Shown: positions 43,726 to 55,022 of the stretch, piece after piece
Layout of the letters: each line of letters starts with the position of its first letter
Numbering within the stretch: position 1 is the stretch's first letter
Origin: Oidiodendron maius Zn
Taxonomy: Eukaryota > Ascomycota > Leotiomycetes > Myxotrichaceae
Direction: 5' to 3'
DNA length: 64,000 nt
Assembly (NCBI GenBank): GCA_000827325.1
Contig: KN832885.1
Span: 964,501 to 1,028,500 of the forward strand
Position numbers and translations under genes: made by a program
Notes under the pieces: generated by a model
What the model was told of the DNA's origin: nothing
The model's input: the letters and a program-made list of their open reading frames with translations, nothing else
Databases searched by the model: none

Positions 43726-44319
43726 ATGCCACAAACCTCGCACCCACCGGTCTTCGACTTCACTTATAACCCCTCTTCCTCACCCTTCACGGTATCCTCT
43801 GAAAAGTTCATATCCAATCACTCAGGTGCAAATTACAAGTTTCTCGCAACTGGGGCTTTCGTCTTCGACGACTCCAATTCCTCCTCACCGCGCATCCTTC
43901 TCATTCAACGATGCGCTAGCGATAGCATGCCCAGCCGTTGGGAGATTCCAGGTGGTGGCGTGGATGATGACGATGAGAGCATCCTGCACGCCGTGGCGAG
44001 GGAACTGTGGGAAGAAGCCGCGCTCACCGCCGTTAGCATTGGGCCTCTTGTCGGAAGCCCCCATTTCTTTGAAAGTCGGTCTGGGAAGCAGGTCAGCAAG
44101 TTCAATTTTTTAGTGGAAGCGAAAAGCGTGGAGGGCACTATGGACGTGCAGTTGAATCCAGAGGAGCATCAACGATTTGTTTGGGCCAGTGAAGAGGAGG
44201 TGAAAGGGAGGAAGGTGGGAGATCTCGAGATAGAGTTTACTACAACGGACTTGGAGGCCACTGTGCTTAAAGCTTTTTCGATCAGAAGGGAAGCAAAAGA
44301 AATGCTTTCGAGCAGCTAA
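43726..44319 (+). CDS. Nudix hydrolase B (paralogue of A)
   Basis: This is a single-exon gene of 197 residues. Its Nudix box (about 76-100) is GGGVDDDDESILHAVARELWEEAAL. The first Glu is present, but the Gly after EE is Ala, so the box differs from consensus at a different place than in copy A. The two proteins share SDSMPxxWEIPGGGVDD, ARELWEEA and a KxNPEEHQ/LDPKEHQ-type late motif, which shows common descent. It is probably cytosolic, since no signal or membrane segment is seen. A plus frame from 43610 and a minus frame at 43905-44138 are shadows. Confidence 0.88.
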   Translation: MPQTSHPPVFDFTYNPSSSPFTVSSEKFISNHSGANYKFLATGAFVFDDSNSSSPRILLIQRCASDSMPSRWEIPGGGVDDDDESILHAVARELWEEAALTAVSIGPLVGSPHFFESRSGKQVSKFNFLVEAKSVEGTMDVQLNPEEHQRFVWASEEEVKGRKVGDLEIEFTTTDLEATVLKAFSIRREAKEMLSSS

Positions 44320-45209
44320 TTAAATGTCAAGTTCTCTTCTACCAGCCGTATATCTTGGAGTAATTCAAAAGTATGTTAAAAGAAAAAGACCGTCTCAATT
44401 CACAATTAATACGACTCTGCTGGAAAGGGAAATCGTACCGCTAGTCCCATCGAACAAGATTAAATTCGACTTGACTAAGATCTTTCCGATCTAACAAGTC
44501 TATTGCCTCCCCTTTCATCAGCCCATGCACGTAGCACTCGCCAACCAGCAAGAAATAACATCCCCGCGTTCGTAAAACAAAAGGCATTTTCCCACCAAAG
44601 AGAACACACACAACATCGCTCTCCCTTATAACCTTTGGTCCCAACACATAGTATCACTTCTTAGTCCTCGCAAAGATACGATTCGTGGATGCTCCATTAG
44701 CCGCGCGGCTCCAATCATCTTTTGTTTCTATCTTCTTCGCCATCTCACATAGCGACGGCGCTATAGCGTCAGAACCCAATGTTTTCTCAATATGGATTGC
44801 TTCTTTCACAAGGCACTCAGACTCAAAGCTCTCGTCGTAGGGGCGATTATCTCTCGTCGCATTCTGTACACAGCCATTGGCAAGCGTCTGCATGTACGCA
44901 AAAAAAGCTGTTTCACCAGTGAGGTAGCGGTCTACACGGAAAGACTTGAGAGTGTGGGAAACCAAACCTAGCTACGCCAGCCAGACAAATTGGGACAGCT
45001 CTCCAGCCGCCGCTGGACAAAGATATGGAAGCACCTGCTACTGAAATCTACTTATTATGTGCTATATGCTATCATGGGTAAAACGTTGCTAACCATATCT
45101 GTACTATCTAGCCAAAAATCTCAGCGAATTATAAAAACGTATATAATGTAGACTGAAGCTGGTTTCGAGTGTTACTGTAACACGCTGGCTATACATCTTC
45201 CATTATCTC
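44320..45209. other. intergenic with a weak minus-strand ORF
   Basis: A minus frame at 44654-44965 gives about 100 residues of protein-like composition ending FARTKK. It has no ATG at its head and no domain, and a stop lies just upstream. It may be a gene remnant or last exon. It is not called as a gene. Confidence 0.4.
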
Positions 45210-46895
45210 TCAACCGTCTGTGGCCACTTTACGGAATCGTAGATGCATCAGATCCTTAATTGTCTCTCTGCTACTCTTGATATTTTCTTTCACAATCACA
45301 ATTGTTTGTTTCTCGAAGATATGATCGATCTCCTCCAGGGTCCTATTTTTGGTCTCTGGCATAAACAGAAGTTGGTAAAACCATCCAAGAACTGCAATGC
45401 CACCATAAAATCCCAATGCTAGTCCGATCTTGGTCATAGCTTCTTGCATTGCGCTGAAGTTATATGTGACGATAAAACTTGTGAGGAAGATCCAGCCGCT
45501 GGAGACGGTCATGCCGTATGAGCGCAAGTAGGTTGGGTAGACTTCTGAAGGAATAACCCAAGTCAAGCAAGCATAACTGCCAAAGAAACCTTCGTAGATA
45601 ATGAGGCCTGTCAAGTAGACCCCCTGGACAGCGGCCGTATTAGTGATTGGTAGCTCGTAGCTAATGCCAATAAAGATAAGACCAATAAAGAAGCCAGGTA
45701 ACATGGTAAGAGCCCAGAAGCGGCGGCCGCAGAGCTCCATGTAGAAGATGGCAGGAATTGTGCCGAGAAGCAGAGCACCTCCCCCGACCAAGGACATGTA
45801 ATTGGCCTGCGTGCTATCAAAGCCAACCTGCGACATGAGCACAGACATGTAGTACATGACGGCATTGATTCCAGTGAATTGGCCAAGAAATATCATGACA
45901 TTGGCATACACAAAAGCACGACGAGCCCGCTTGTTCGTGATGAGATCGATCCATGGGAATCGGCGGGTACCCCCTTGTTTGACTTCGAGCTCCTCTATCT
46001 CTAGTGTGGTTTTCATGTCGTAGAATTCTTCACGGGATTCTCTGCTGTCCAAGCCTCGAATTCGTTTCCAGATCCTATAGGCGCTCACATGGTCGCCTTT
46101 ATGCATCAACCACCTCGGGCTTTCCGGAATGAAGATGGTTCTAGAAACCTTTAGCTGCGAGTAAGATAACACTGTATATTTGATTGCTTACCCAAGGAAC
46201 ATAATGGTTGAGAATACAACTGATGAGCCAAGGATGTAACGCCAGTTGCCCGGTAAGCCAAGAAAGATTGCTCCTACAGCATAACCAAGGACTTCTCCAA
46301 GTGCGATCATCAGCTGATACAACGACACAAGATTGCCACGGATCCTCCGGTCGACCGTCTCAGCTACATACACAGGTACTGTGCCTCCTTCAAGTCCAAC
46401 GCCCGCGCCGAGGATCAGTCGAGCAACAATTAGCATTGGGAAGTTGATTGCACCGGCACAGAGACCAGCGCCAATAGTGTATAAGACTAGGGCAATGATA
46501 ATTGCCCATCGGCGACCAAAGAGCTCATTGCATGGGGAAATAAGGATAGACCCGAAGACGGCTCCTAGAGGCATCCCAGAATTGATGAGACTGTTTTGGT
46601 TAGAAGAGAGCCCAAGGTCCTTTGGCAAGTAAAGATTTGCCCCAGAGATAAGCGATTGATCCAGCCCCGAAAGCAGACCGCCCATAGAGGCAAAACAGAC
46701 CAGGAACCATGTGAAGTGCTTGGGGTTCTTGAATTCTATGTTCACAAAGGCTTCCCTTTTGCCAGCGGCTTGGAGTTCGGATTCCATCTGATCAATTAAG
46801 GCATCTACATCTTGGCGAATAGGAGCTTGTTCGATTTCTTCTAGCTTGTCTTTAACATCAGAAGTGCTTTCGTAGTTGACATTCCTTTCGGCCAT
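45210..46895 (-). CDS. MFS sugar porter 2
   Basis: Two exons (46895-46192, 46140-45210) join across a 51-nt intron to 544 residues. The acceptor at 46141 was chosen because an earlier AG gives an immediate stop. Motifs are GLDQSLISGANLYLP (helix 1), NELFGRRWAI, AETVDRRIRGN, IPESPRWLM across the splice, GQFTGINAVMYY, ELCGRRFW, PSEVYPTYLRS and MPETKNRTLEEIDHIF. This indicates a complete 12-helix sugar:proton symporter of the plasma membrane. The N-terminus carries an acidic cytosolic stretch of about 60 residues. The C-terminal coding end is the source of the fragment at 42268. It is not a close copy of the porter at 3394. Confidence 0.9.
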
Positions 46896-47529
46896 AGCTG
46901 ATATTGCCCTGGCAAGACAGGAATTACGCTCTGCGGCCGGAAATTTAAAACTTAATATTAACAGAATAGAAAGAATTTTGCGGTTAGATTGTCAAGGAGA
47001 GATAGACCTGATATATATACTAGATGGCTAAACCCACAAATGGTAGTGGAAAGATATAAGTCGTCCCCTGTATACCTTCCCCAGAATTCAGGGGCCGGAC
47101 AACTGCGTCCCGGAACACAATCTGGGGATCTCAGATGAAAAAGGACCATATAGAATGCGGGGTGAACCATTTTGCTGGTCTACGGCTTCCCGTCTCGCCT
47201 CCAACTGTCAGATTTCGGTGGCAACAACCGGACGGTCGACTGTCCTCCGGCCAATCACGAGGCACGACTAGTGAATTTCTTGAAGCAATTACTATCGCCG
47301 ATCTTGTGCGCTTGCATGCTCCATGACAAAGTGACAGTAAGATCATCCTCAAATTTGCATCTACTACTTGACGTACTTTGTAAGGTTAACACCGGCTATG
47401 AATTTACGTACTCACAACCGCAGCACTAATCACCTGGGATGGAACAGAATTCGGCCATAATAGAGGTAATATTACCCGACTAAGGTTTAGTTAAGTTCGG
47501 GGTGCGCTCGTATCCATAAACTACACTCT
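46896..47529. other. intergenic
   Basis: This is 630 bases between the start of porter 2 and the 3' end of the decayed porter 3, both on the minus strand. No gene is supported. It contains the porter 2 promoter. Confidence 0.55.
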
Positions 47530-49673
47530 TCAAGCTGATACCTCTTTCGATCCTTCTCCTAATTCCACATGCATAGCTTCAGCAGCCTTGTCGAGGCCTA
47601 GTTCCTGCGCAATGCGCTCCCGACGCTCACGGTCCTCTGCGCTTGATTTATCGTTGAAGACAGCGTCAGTCTCTTCGAGCGAGAGACCTTTTAGCTCGGG
47701 AAGGATAAGAAGCGCCCAGAAGAAGCCAACGATACAGAAGCACATGAAGACAATGAACGTCTTGTACCCAATATTTGTAATCATGACTGGAGTTACCTCG
47801 GCAACAGTGAAGTTCATGATCCAGTTGACCGCGGACGAAATACCAATCCCTTTCACCCTCACATCCAGTGGGAACACCTCAGAAACAACTACCCAACCCA
47901 CTGGGCCGTATGTAATGGCGTAATTCGTAATATACCAATATATAAGAAACACTGCGCCATGTCCGGCCTTCTTATGAGATGTGAAGTCATGACCATAGAC
48001 TGCAATGATGGCAGCTACTCCGGCGTGAGAGATAGTCATGTTCGCCTCTCCCCAACACAGCATTGGTCGGCAACCAATGTTGTCAACAAAAAGGACGGCT
48101 GGAATGGTCATGACGAAGTTCACGATGCCAACAACTCCCGTTGCAAGCAGACCGATCGTGCCACCCGAAAGACCAATCTCCGCAAATACAGTTGGAGCGT
48201 AGTATATAATTGCATTCTTAAGTTCAAGTTAGCTATAACATTCGAGAATAGATATAAGGACGATTTTGATAGAAAGTTTCAATATCCGCTAGGATGGTAA
48301 TATGAGCAGCAGACGCAAGTATATGAATACGTTGGGACTTTGAACGGCTTACTTATTCCCCGTCCATTGGCCGAGACCTTGAGCAGCGGCATCAAGGAAA
48401 ACACGATGCATGAGAGGCCGGGTCGTGAGAAGCCGCTTGTACTCAAGTAACTCAATGCGCCAAGTGATCTCATCTGTCCCATATCGGGCCTGAGCAGCCT
48501 CGCGCTCGGCACGACGTTCAGCCTGCAAAGCACGAAATTCGTATTCCACTTCCGGGGATGTGGAAGACTTAAAACTCAGGTTTGCCAACACAGCAAGGCA
48601 CTTTTCCTCACAGTCTTTGAGCATAAGCCATCGTGGTGAGAAAGGGAGGAATATAGAGCCAACACAGAGGATAATTGCCTGGACCATTTGTAGAGCGAGG
48701 GGAATTCGCCATGCAGCGCTTGATTGACCAGGATAGGTCGCCCCACCAATGTAGTTTATACCATAAGCAATCCAGTATAATATCAAGATTCCAACTGGGA
48801 AGAACATCAGCTTCTGGACTTTTATCCAACTCAGCCTAAACACTCGGGCAGGCTTACAGGTGATCGAGAGCTATTGCAATGCTACTAGAGAGCCTCGTAT
48901 ACCTGGAGGAGCGAGTTCGGCATTGAACATAGGAACAAGTGTGGAAAGCGCGCCAACAGCCATTCCTGCAAACCAACGACCGGCTGTTGAGGAAGAATCG
49001 TCACTCCATCTATTTTGAAGAATATTTTCAGGACTTCTGCCTACCGTAAATAAATCCAACGTTGGAGTTGGCACCGACTTGAAGTGCAGTTCCAAGCATA
49101 AAGACAATGCACTAGGCCGAAATTGAGAACTGCGAGTGAGAATAGTTAGCAATTTATCCAAAGCTCCTAGGTGAAATGTTCGTATGCTGGCAAGCTACTT
49201 GCTCAGCTATATCTTCTGGATCAAATGGTGTAAGTTAAGACTGAATTACCTTTCTAGAGTACCTGTCTGCGATTGGGCCTGCAATAAGCGCTGCAAGAAA
49301 AGCACCCAACTCTGCGTAGGGAGGGCCTTCTCAGCATATATTCATATTGGGAGTGCTATTGAGCGTTGGCTTACCCAAAATTGCAGTTTGCATTCCTTTG
49401 GTGGATGAGTTGGAAAGCTAGAGTAATTACGGTAAGTGATGGGAATCTGACGGAGATTGAGGAACCCTACAGTGCTGTTATAGCGATGATTGAACTCCGC
49501 CATAACCTGGACCTGACCGAAAACGCCCTGGTTGTAGCCGTAAAGGACTCCGCCAAGTGAGGCGAAGGCAGTGATTGCAAAACATTTGCCATTATGAAAC
49601 AATCCACGCCAGCCTTTTGGCCACGCCCCGCCAAAAGGGCATCAAAGTCACCGGACGAAACCCCGCCAACCAT
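47530..49673 (-). pseudogene. MFS sugar porter 3, frameshifted with two nonsense codons
   Basis: Family motifs define exons 49673-49471, 49417-49375, 49311-49250, 49129-49045, 48983-48858, 48794-about 48352 and 48216-47530. They include GGVLYGYNQGVFGQVQVM, GPIADRYSRK, GMAVGALSTLVPMFNAELAP, AWRIPLALQ, LPFSPRWLMLKD, GPVGWVVVSEVFPLDVR and LPELKGLSLEETDAVF. Defects are a one-base loss in the G-run near 49625-49632 between MVGGVSSGDFDALLA and the WPKGWRGLFHNG frame, TAG for an expected Trp at 49114-49112, and TAG for an expected Gln at 48873-48871. There is also no clean GT..AG junction between QWTG and NAIIYYAP. Alternative splices could skip some defects at the cost of conserved residues. Both stops are G:C to A:T changes. 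I call a pseudogene. Confidence 0.8.
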
Positions 49674-50291
49674 AGTCTCTGAAGTAGTGATGATATCAAC
49701 CAAAGGAGAGAGGTACAAATGTGACTCAGCAACACACGGTTTCAGTGGAACCTCCAGTAAGAAAAACTTTAATATAAGCTAGGCACCATGCTTTGTCACA
49801 TCTGTAGTCCCAGGCTTGATGAGAGTAATGTGGGTGGTTAGGTACAAGGGCATAACCGGGGCAGAGATTACCGCTCCAAGGCGCGCCATATGCAACGAAC
49901 GCTAACCATACATCGTCGGATTGGTGTGGGAAAGGCGGGAAGGCGGATTCTCCACGTAATTTTGTTTATGTGGTCGTACCTGAAGTTGTGGATCATACTT
50001 CCCCCTTGTCTGGCACCGGGCGACAGTGGTCCGGATGACCAAGCGAATCTGAATCTGAAAGGCGCGCTCGGAATGGACTTTTGCGTTCCTCGGAGCACAG
50101 GAGCCAATCCTTTTATTATATCTACCTTAGATCAGGTCGAAAGTCCCTCGGCTACTAAGATTTGAATTGTAAGTGGACAAGAGATTTCCATTAAAACGAT
50201 TCCACGACAAGCATTATTACACCTTTGTTGACCTCCAATTCTGACCTTCGCACTTCTCTTGGAACCTACAACAGACCGATCAACTATAATC
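49674..50291. promoter_or_regulatory. divergent promoter, porter 3 and SDR
   Basis: This is 618 bases between two facing-away starts. The arrangement implies the two genes were once co-expressed. No operator was identified. Confidence 0.45.
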
Positions 50292-51300
50292 ATGAGTATT
50301 CCTACCCTTGCCGCTCATCCTAATCCCTCATCCCCTGTCCTGTCGCATTTCTCTCTCTCTGGCAAGAATGCCATTGTTACTGGGGGAACTCGCGGAATTG
50401 GCCTTGAAGTGTCGAGAGGACTTGCGGAAGCCGGGGCTAGCGTCGCTATTATCTATACATCCACAAAGCCTTCCACCGCCGATGAGATTGCTTCTTCCAT
50501 CTCTCAATCCACAGGACAGCTAGTTAAAGCTTATAGAGCCAACGTAACTTCTGCCACCGACATCAGCGGCACGATTAACACCATCACAAAAGACCTGTTC
50601 GGTGGGCGTCTTGATATCGTTGTCGCTAACGCCGGCATTGCTTCACACTATGCGGGAGAGGATTACACACCAGAGCAATTCCAGGAAATCATGAATGTCA
50701 ATCTCAACGGCGCCTTTTATACGGCTCAAGCGGCTGGCCGTATCTTTAAGAGTCAATGCAGCCAAGGGGCCAGGCAAGGTCAAGTCATTTTCACTGCCAG
50801 CGTCAGTGCTATTTTAGTCAATATCCCCAGAAGCAGAGCGCATATAATGCTAGCAAAGCGGCAGTCGTTCAACTGGCGAGGTCTTTAAGCGTTGAGTGGG
50901 TGGGGTTTGCCCGCGTCAATTGCGTTAGTCCGGTAAGTTGGATACACCAGGAGAAGAAAAGAAGGAACTGACTTTTGTTAGGGTTTCATTGCCACAGACA
51001 GTAGGTCCCCGATACTCGTAATTCAACAGACATTTTGCGAATGTAATTTGATTGAACTGAGCTGACAGAAGCGTAGTGTTGAGCGTGCATCCTGATGAGT
51101 GGCGCAACAAGTGGTTTTCAATGATCCCAGGCAATAGATTATGTGAGCCGGCGGAGTTGAAAGGGATCTACGTATTTCTGGCTAGCGATGCAAGCAGCTA
51201 TATGACGGGTATGGAAACTTCTTTCTGAAATAGAGAGATACGACTGACAGGTAGATTAGGTGCGAATCTTGTTATTGACGGAGGATATACGCTTCCTTGA
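50292..51300 (+). pseudogene. short-chain dehydrogenase (mannitol dehydrogenase/sorbose reductase type), one-base frameshift
   Basis: From MSIPTLAAHPNP the frame shows the SDR cofactor site TGGTRGIG, VANAGI and [12 protein letters not shown]. At about 50824-50830 one base is missing. The next frame then gives [17 protein letters not shown], with the catalytic Tyr-Lys, and [13 protein letters not shown]. Exons at 50982-51004, 51069-51208 and 51260-51300 complete it as GFIATD, ELKGIYVFLASDASSYMTG and ANLVIDGGYTLP. The whole would be 281 residues, a normal length for NADP-dependent mannitol dehydrogenase/ketose reductase relatives. As it stands, translation ends at 50888 after the cofactor half. 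The second splice donor is weak. It is either a recent pseudogene or a base-calling error, and it lies next to a clearly decayed porter. Confidence 0.78.
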
Positions 51301-52289
51301 CGCCATTATCTTCATAGGGAGGGCTTCATTTCACCTAGAGGACACAGAATTTGAGTGTAGAACGTGCTGGTAATATTTAGGAATTTAAAGAAAATTCATT
51401 TTCTAATTTTTTGAGATGTTGAGTTTTGGCTCTAATTTTGCCTAAAGCCTTGGCTCTTCTTAACTACGCAATGAATTAATAGTGCTTAATTATTTATGGT
51501 ATATAAGCTTGTAGCCAGAATTTTTAATTTTATTTAAAAAATATTAAGAAATGGGTAAGTTATTACAATTTTAAAGTTGCGAAAGGCAGATCTAATAAGT
51601 AATTAATAAGGTTGGGCGGATTCGGTGGCAGATTTGCCAGCCCTGCAGAAACAGATAACAAAATGGATAAGAAATTGGAGTAAGTGGGTGAACAGCGTAT
51701 GCCTAATGCATGGTGATGTATATGCATGTAGTCTTGGGCCATCGCGGCCAAGAGGAAAAGTATGAATCTACGCTTTCCTTCAAGTCCCCCCTTAGCAGCG
51801 CCTTTCCAGATATCTAAACCTGACGGAGTTGAGCACAGAATGGCCTGGTGCTGGTGTTCCTAATACGGGATTAGCGGATTCTTCGTAGATTTAAAACGCA
51901 GCTATGCTACTGAGTTCTTTTGCTTCTTTCCTTCTGAATAAATCAAGTTTCTGTGCAAAGTATATAATGAGGGAGATATCCCCACAAGTGAGTCTCGAGG
52001 GCTCTCCAAGAATCAGCTCTTTGTATTTTTGTACTCGTACAGTTATCAATAGAGGACGACCACGTACTGGCCCCTGGTGTGCCTACCTAGCCTCTTGTGT
52101 GGAGCGTCGGTTGCTCTACTGTTATCCTTTACCCTGTCTCTCGACGATGGATTCAATAATAGCTTGTTGGAGGTGGGATAGCTTGGCCAATTCTGCTCTG
52201 TGTAGCTATCTGCAGCATCCATGCTACCAAAGAGAACTATCTACAGGAAGGCATATCTTCCTTGCCAGCTAGCCCATCATACTTGCTGG
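51301..52289. other. intergenic, AT-rich in part
   Basis: This is 1 kb with a strongly AT-rich stretch at 51370-51560. Frames at 51563-51751 and 51904-52272 have no domain. No gene is supported. Confidence 0.55.
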
Positions 52290-54165
52290 CTAGCCCTTAC
52301 CAGCCGGCCCGCCAGGAGAGCTTGCTTCTTCCGACGCGGCTCTGGCTTCGGCCGAGGCCCTCCCGCCTCCACAGGCAATCACTTCTGCACAGCCGGTTAA
52401 AGCGGCATTTTCAACCGCGCAATGCAGGCATTCTCCTCGACCTTGGAGATAGGAGCTTTGAGGAAGTGTCTGCATAAAGAAAACGCCCATGGCCCAGTCT
52501 CCTGAGCACCATAGGATTTGAAGTTTCTCTCGCGCGAGTCGTTTGGTATGCTCGATGGAATTGCCCACAAAGATACGATTGTCGATCTTTAGCCCCTCTC
52601 CGTACTTCCCGTCCCTAGTTAGCCTTGCTTTGTTCCTATCCGGACTGCAGCCACAGATTATAGGTCCGATCATGCCTCCAAAGTGCTTCTCTTGACCTGT
52701 CGCCCTTGAACTAGTACGGCCTTTATCGTAATTTGCTGAGCATAAGTAGTCATGGAAACCGAACTTCCGGGGCTTGGCCATAAGCTTGCCATCGGGTAAT
52801 TTTTTAATGGTAAACGTGATTTTACTTGGCGGGCCAGCATGTCGGAATTTGTTGCCATGAATATCAGTCGCTGTGCTAGACGGCGCCTGAAGAAAGCCAG
52901 ACGGTTCTTTCTCGAGAGACTCTCTTTGCGCGATTAGATTTGCCCAGCTGTCCAGCATGTAGATCGGAGTTCCAGCTGCATGCTGCCCATTCGCAGATCC
53001 AGAAAACTGGCAAAATTTAGAGACTTCGACATTATCAAACTTTGCCTTTCTTGATGCGTCAATGCGGCCAATCACTACACGTTCGCCTTTGAATGTCGAA
53101 GCCAGCTGTCCGAAGCCTTTGGCCGTGCTTTGTGTGCTGCCTCCAAATAATAAAGAGTTCATCACTTGGCTAGCGTGTTGTTTCCTCAGAGCAGCGATGC
53201 GAGACCTTGCCACAGTTTCGAACATGGCCGCCTTGCCGAGAATAATTGCTATTGAGTTTTCAGTGCTACGACTTCAACGGCAGGAGCGATATTCATACTT
53301 ATGTCTAAGAGACTGATCTCATATATGCCACATAGAGGCATTAAGCTCAATAGACGTCCCAGAATCGGGACAAGGCGACGCTCTCGGGGAAGTCCAGCCT
53401 TCTGACGCCGATTTCGCATTTCTCCCTCCATGGCAAATGCATGCGAGAGTACAATGTTTCCGATACGGGCAAAGCTGACACTATTGAAGCGCTGTTCCAT
53501 ATCGGTCTTGGTAACATCTCGTTCTCTGGCCGATGTACAGCATTGGGAGAGGCGGCTAATGATGTTTGGCAAGTTGCGCCTTTCGTGAATGGTCACGGTA
53601 GCCCGCCAATTCAAACCGTCAAGTTCGGCATCCGTTATAGCTTGGTCCTCAATGTACCGTTCGACGTCTTTGAAGATCTTGAGTAAGAATTTTGCTTCGT
53701 GAAAGGCCGGAGTGGTTGTCCAGATGGTCGAACCGGCGGAAGACCTCTTGAGATACTGTGCCTCTGATACTCGACCATGCACTGAGCGAGCTTCTCGTCC
53801 AATCCAGATGAGTTGTACAGGTAGGATACACCTTTCCAGGCAAGTCCAACAACATTCTGGCCCAAACCTGTAACATCCTGACCCAAACCAGTAGCATTCT
53901 GAGCCAAACCTGTAGCATTCTGAGCTATTTCTGTAACGTTCAGAGCCAAATATGTAGTAGTCAGAGCCAAATCTGTAGCATCCTGAGCCAAACCTGTAAC
54001 CGTCTGACCCAAACCTGTAGTATTTTGAGCTAAATGTGCAACATTCTGGGCCAAACCTGTAGCATTCTGAGCCAAATCTACAACATTTGGCGTTACATTT
54101 ACGACATCAAGACCAATCTTGGCCGATGATGTCGCGACATCAACGGCCTGCTTAGTATTATCCAT
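52290..54165 (-). CDS. heptad-repeat protein of unknown function, model ambiguous
   Basis: One spliced model is fully open: exons 54165-53832, 53781-53299 and 53248-52290 with two 50-nt introns give 591 residues. The N-terminal 110 residues hold eleven tandem 7-residue repeats (consensus LAQNATG, residues 31-107). The middle is helical and charged (RYIEDQAITDAELDGLNW). The C-terminal half has FCQFSGSANGQHAAGTPIYMLD and a Gly/Ala-rich tail. The first intron is doubtful. Without it, the sequence 53830-53680 reads as convincing helix in three successive frames (DEKLAQCMVEYQRHSIS, then EVFRRFDHLDNHSGLSRSKI, then VERYIEDQ), as if two single-base changes had broken the gene. I do not recognise the family. 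No signal peptide is seen. Confidence 0.5.
53845..54075 (-). repeat. 21-bp tandem repeat (11 copies) coding LAQNATG heptads
   Basis: Eleven 21-base units run in register with the reading frame and encode seven-residue repeats. Position one is Leu or Ile in all copies. Copies 1, 8 and 9 are nearly identical, and the others vary at positions 4-7. Period 7 with a single conserved hydrophobic position fits a regular helical or solenoid-like array. Copy number may vary between strains. Confidence 0.85.
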
Positions 54166-55022
54166 GATGATTGCTTTGGGATTGTGGGTGGTGTCCGAAA
54201 GTTGATGATTAGCTTGCCGTAGTGTGAAAAGCGAAGGCTATACGGTGTATTATAAATATGGAATGCTGCTCTCGAGGATCTTCGCGACAGAAGAAGAGCT
54301 TTGAGGGGTTGACCTTAGCTGTGCGGACTGTGCGGGGGCTCTCTGCCTCATGGAGGTGCTTGAATTGGCCCCCAACGGACCCTTGACTACCCGGGTAACC
54401 TTTTTCCTATTTTAGCTCGCGGCAGTTATAGCCAAGGAGCCCAAACCATCGCCTTCGGCTCAATGCCGGTTCAGCCAGGCTTACCCAGGCTCACCCACAG
54501 CTTAGGTTATAGTAGCAACTGCTCACCCCCAAGGAAGGAAATAGAAAGTGCTCATGCCGAAATTCCGATATCGAACTACCTGTTACCGTGGCGGAATACT
54601 GGCAAGGAGAGTTTTTCTTTTCTGCAATTCGGGTTATATGTCTAGCCACTATCTACTGAAAGAGAGTCTAAGTTGCAATTTAAGCCGCAATTAGAGGCCT
54701 ACAATATCCGAAATGTAACTAGTTCAGGGCCGCTAGACGAAGGCACGGCTACACTTAGGTCGATATTTGCTACGGTTATAAGCAAGATATCGCCTTACGT
54801 AGCGACGAGAGCCTAGCAACACTGACTACAAAAATGTTACAGACCAGACTATCAGGTCAATCGCTGACTATGACCGAGAGGGCTTGGAAACTCATGTCAT
54901 CCGTAATAGGCCTTGCGAGCCCGAAATCCTTTAACACATTGGATAGCTTCCACTAGATCTAAAGAAGTCCTTCCACTCCTTATTGTCGATGTTAGTGGTA
55001 ATACACACTAGCAGCCAATATA
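54166..55022. other. intergenic
   Basis: This is 860 bases between the heptad gene start and the stop of the tail-anchored gene. A 60-codon frame at 54463-54645 has no domain. The promoter of the heptad gene lies on the left. Confidence 0.55.

Noticed and set aside
44654-44965. 103-codon minus-strand frame
   Set aside because: It starts at TTG with a stop just upstream, has no domain and no joinable exon.
49620-49660. A 38-nt intron that would mend the start of sugar porter 3
   Set aside because: It is too short for this genome's introns, has a weak donor and no branch site. It would also remove DFDALLA, which continues naturally into the next frame after a one-base loss.
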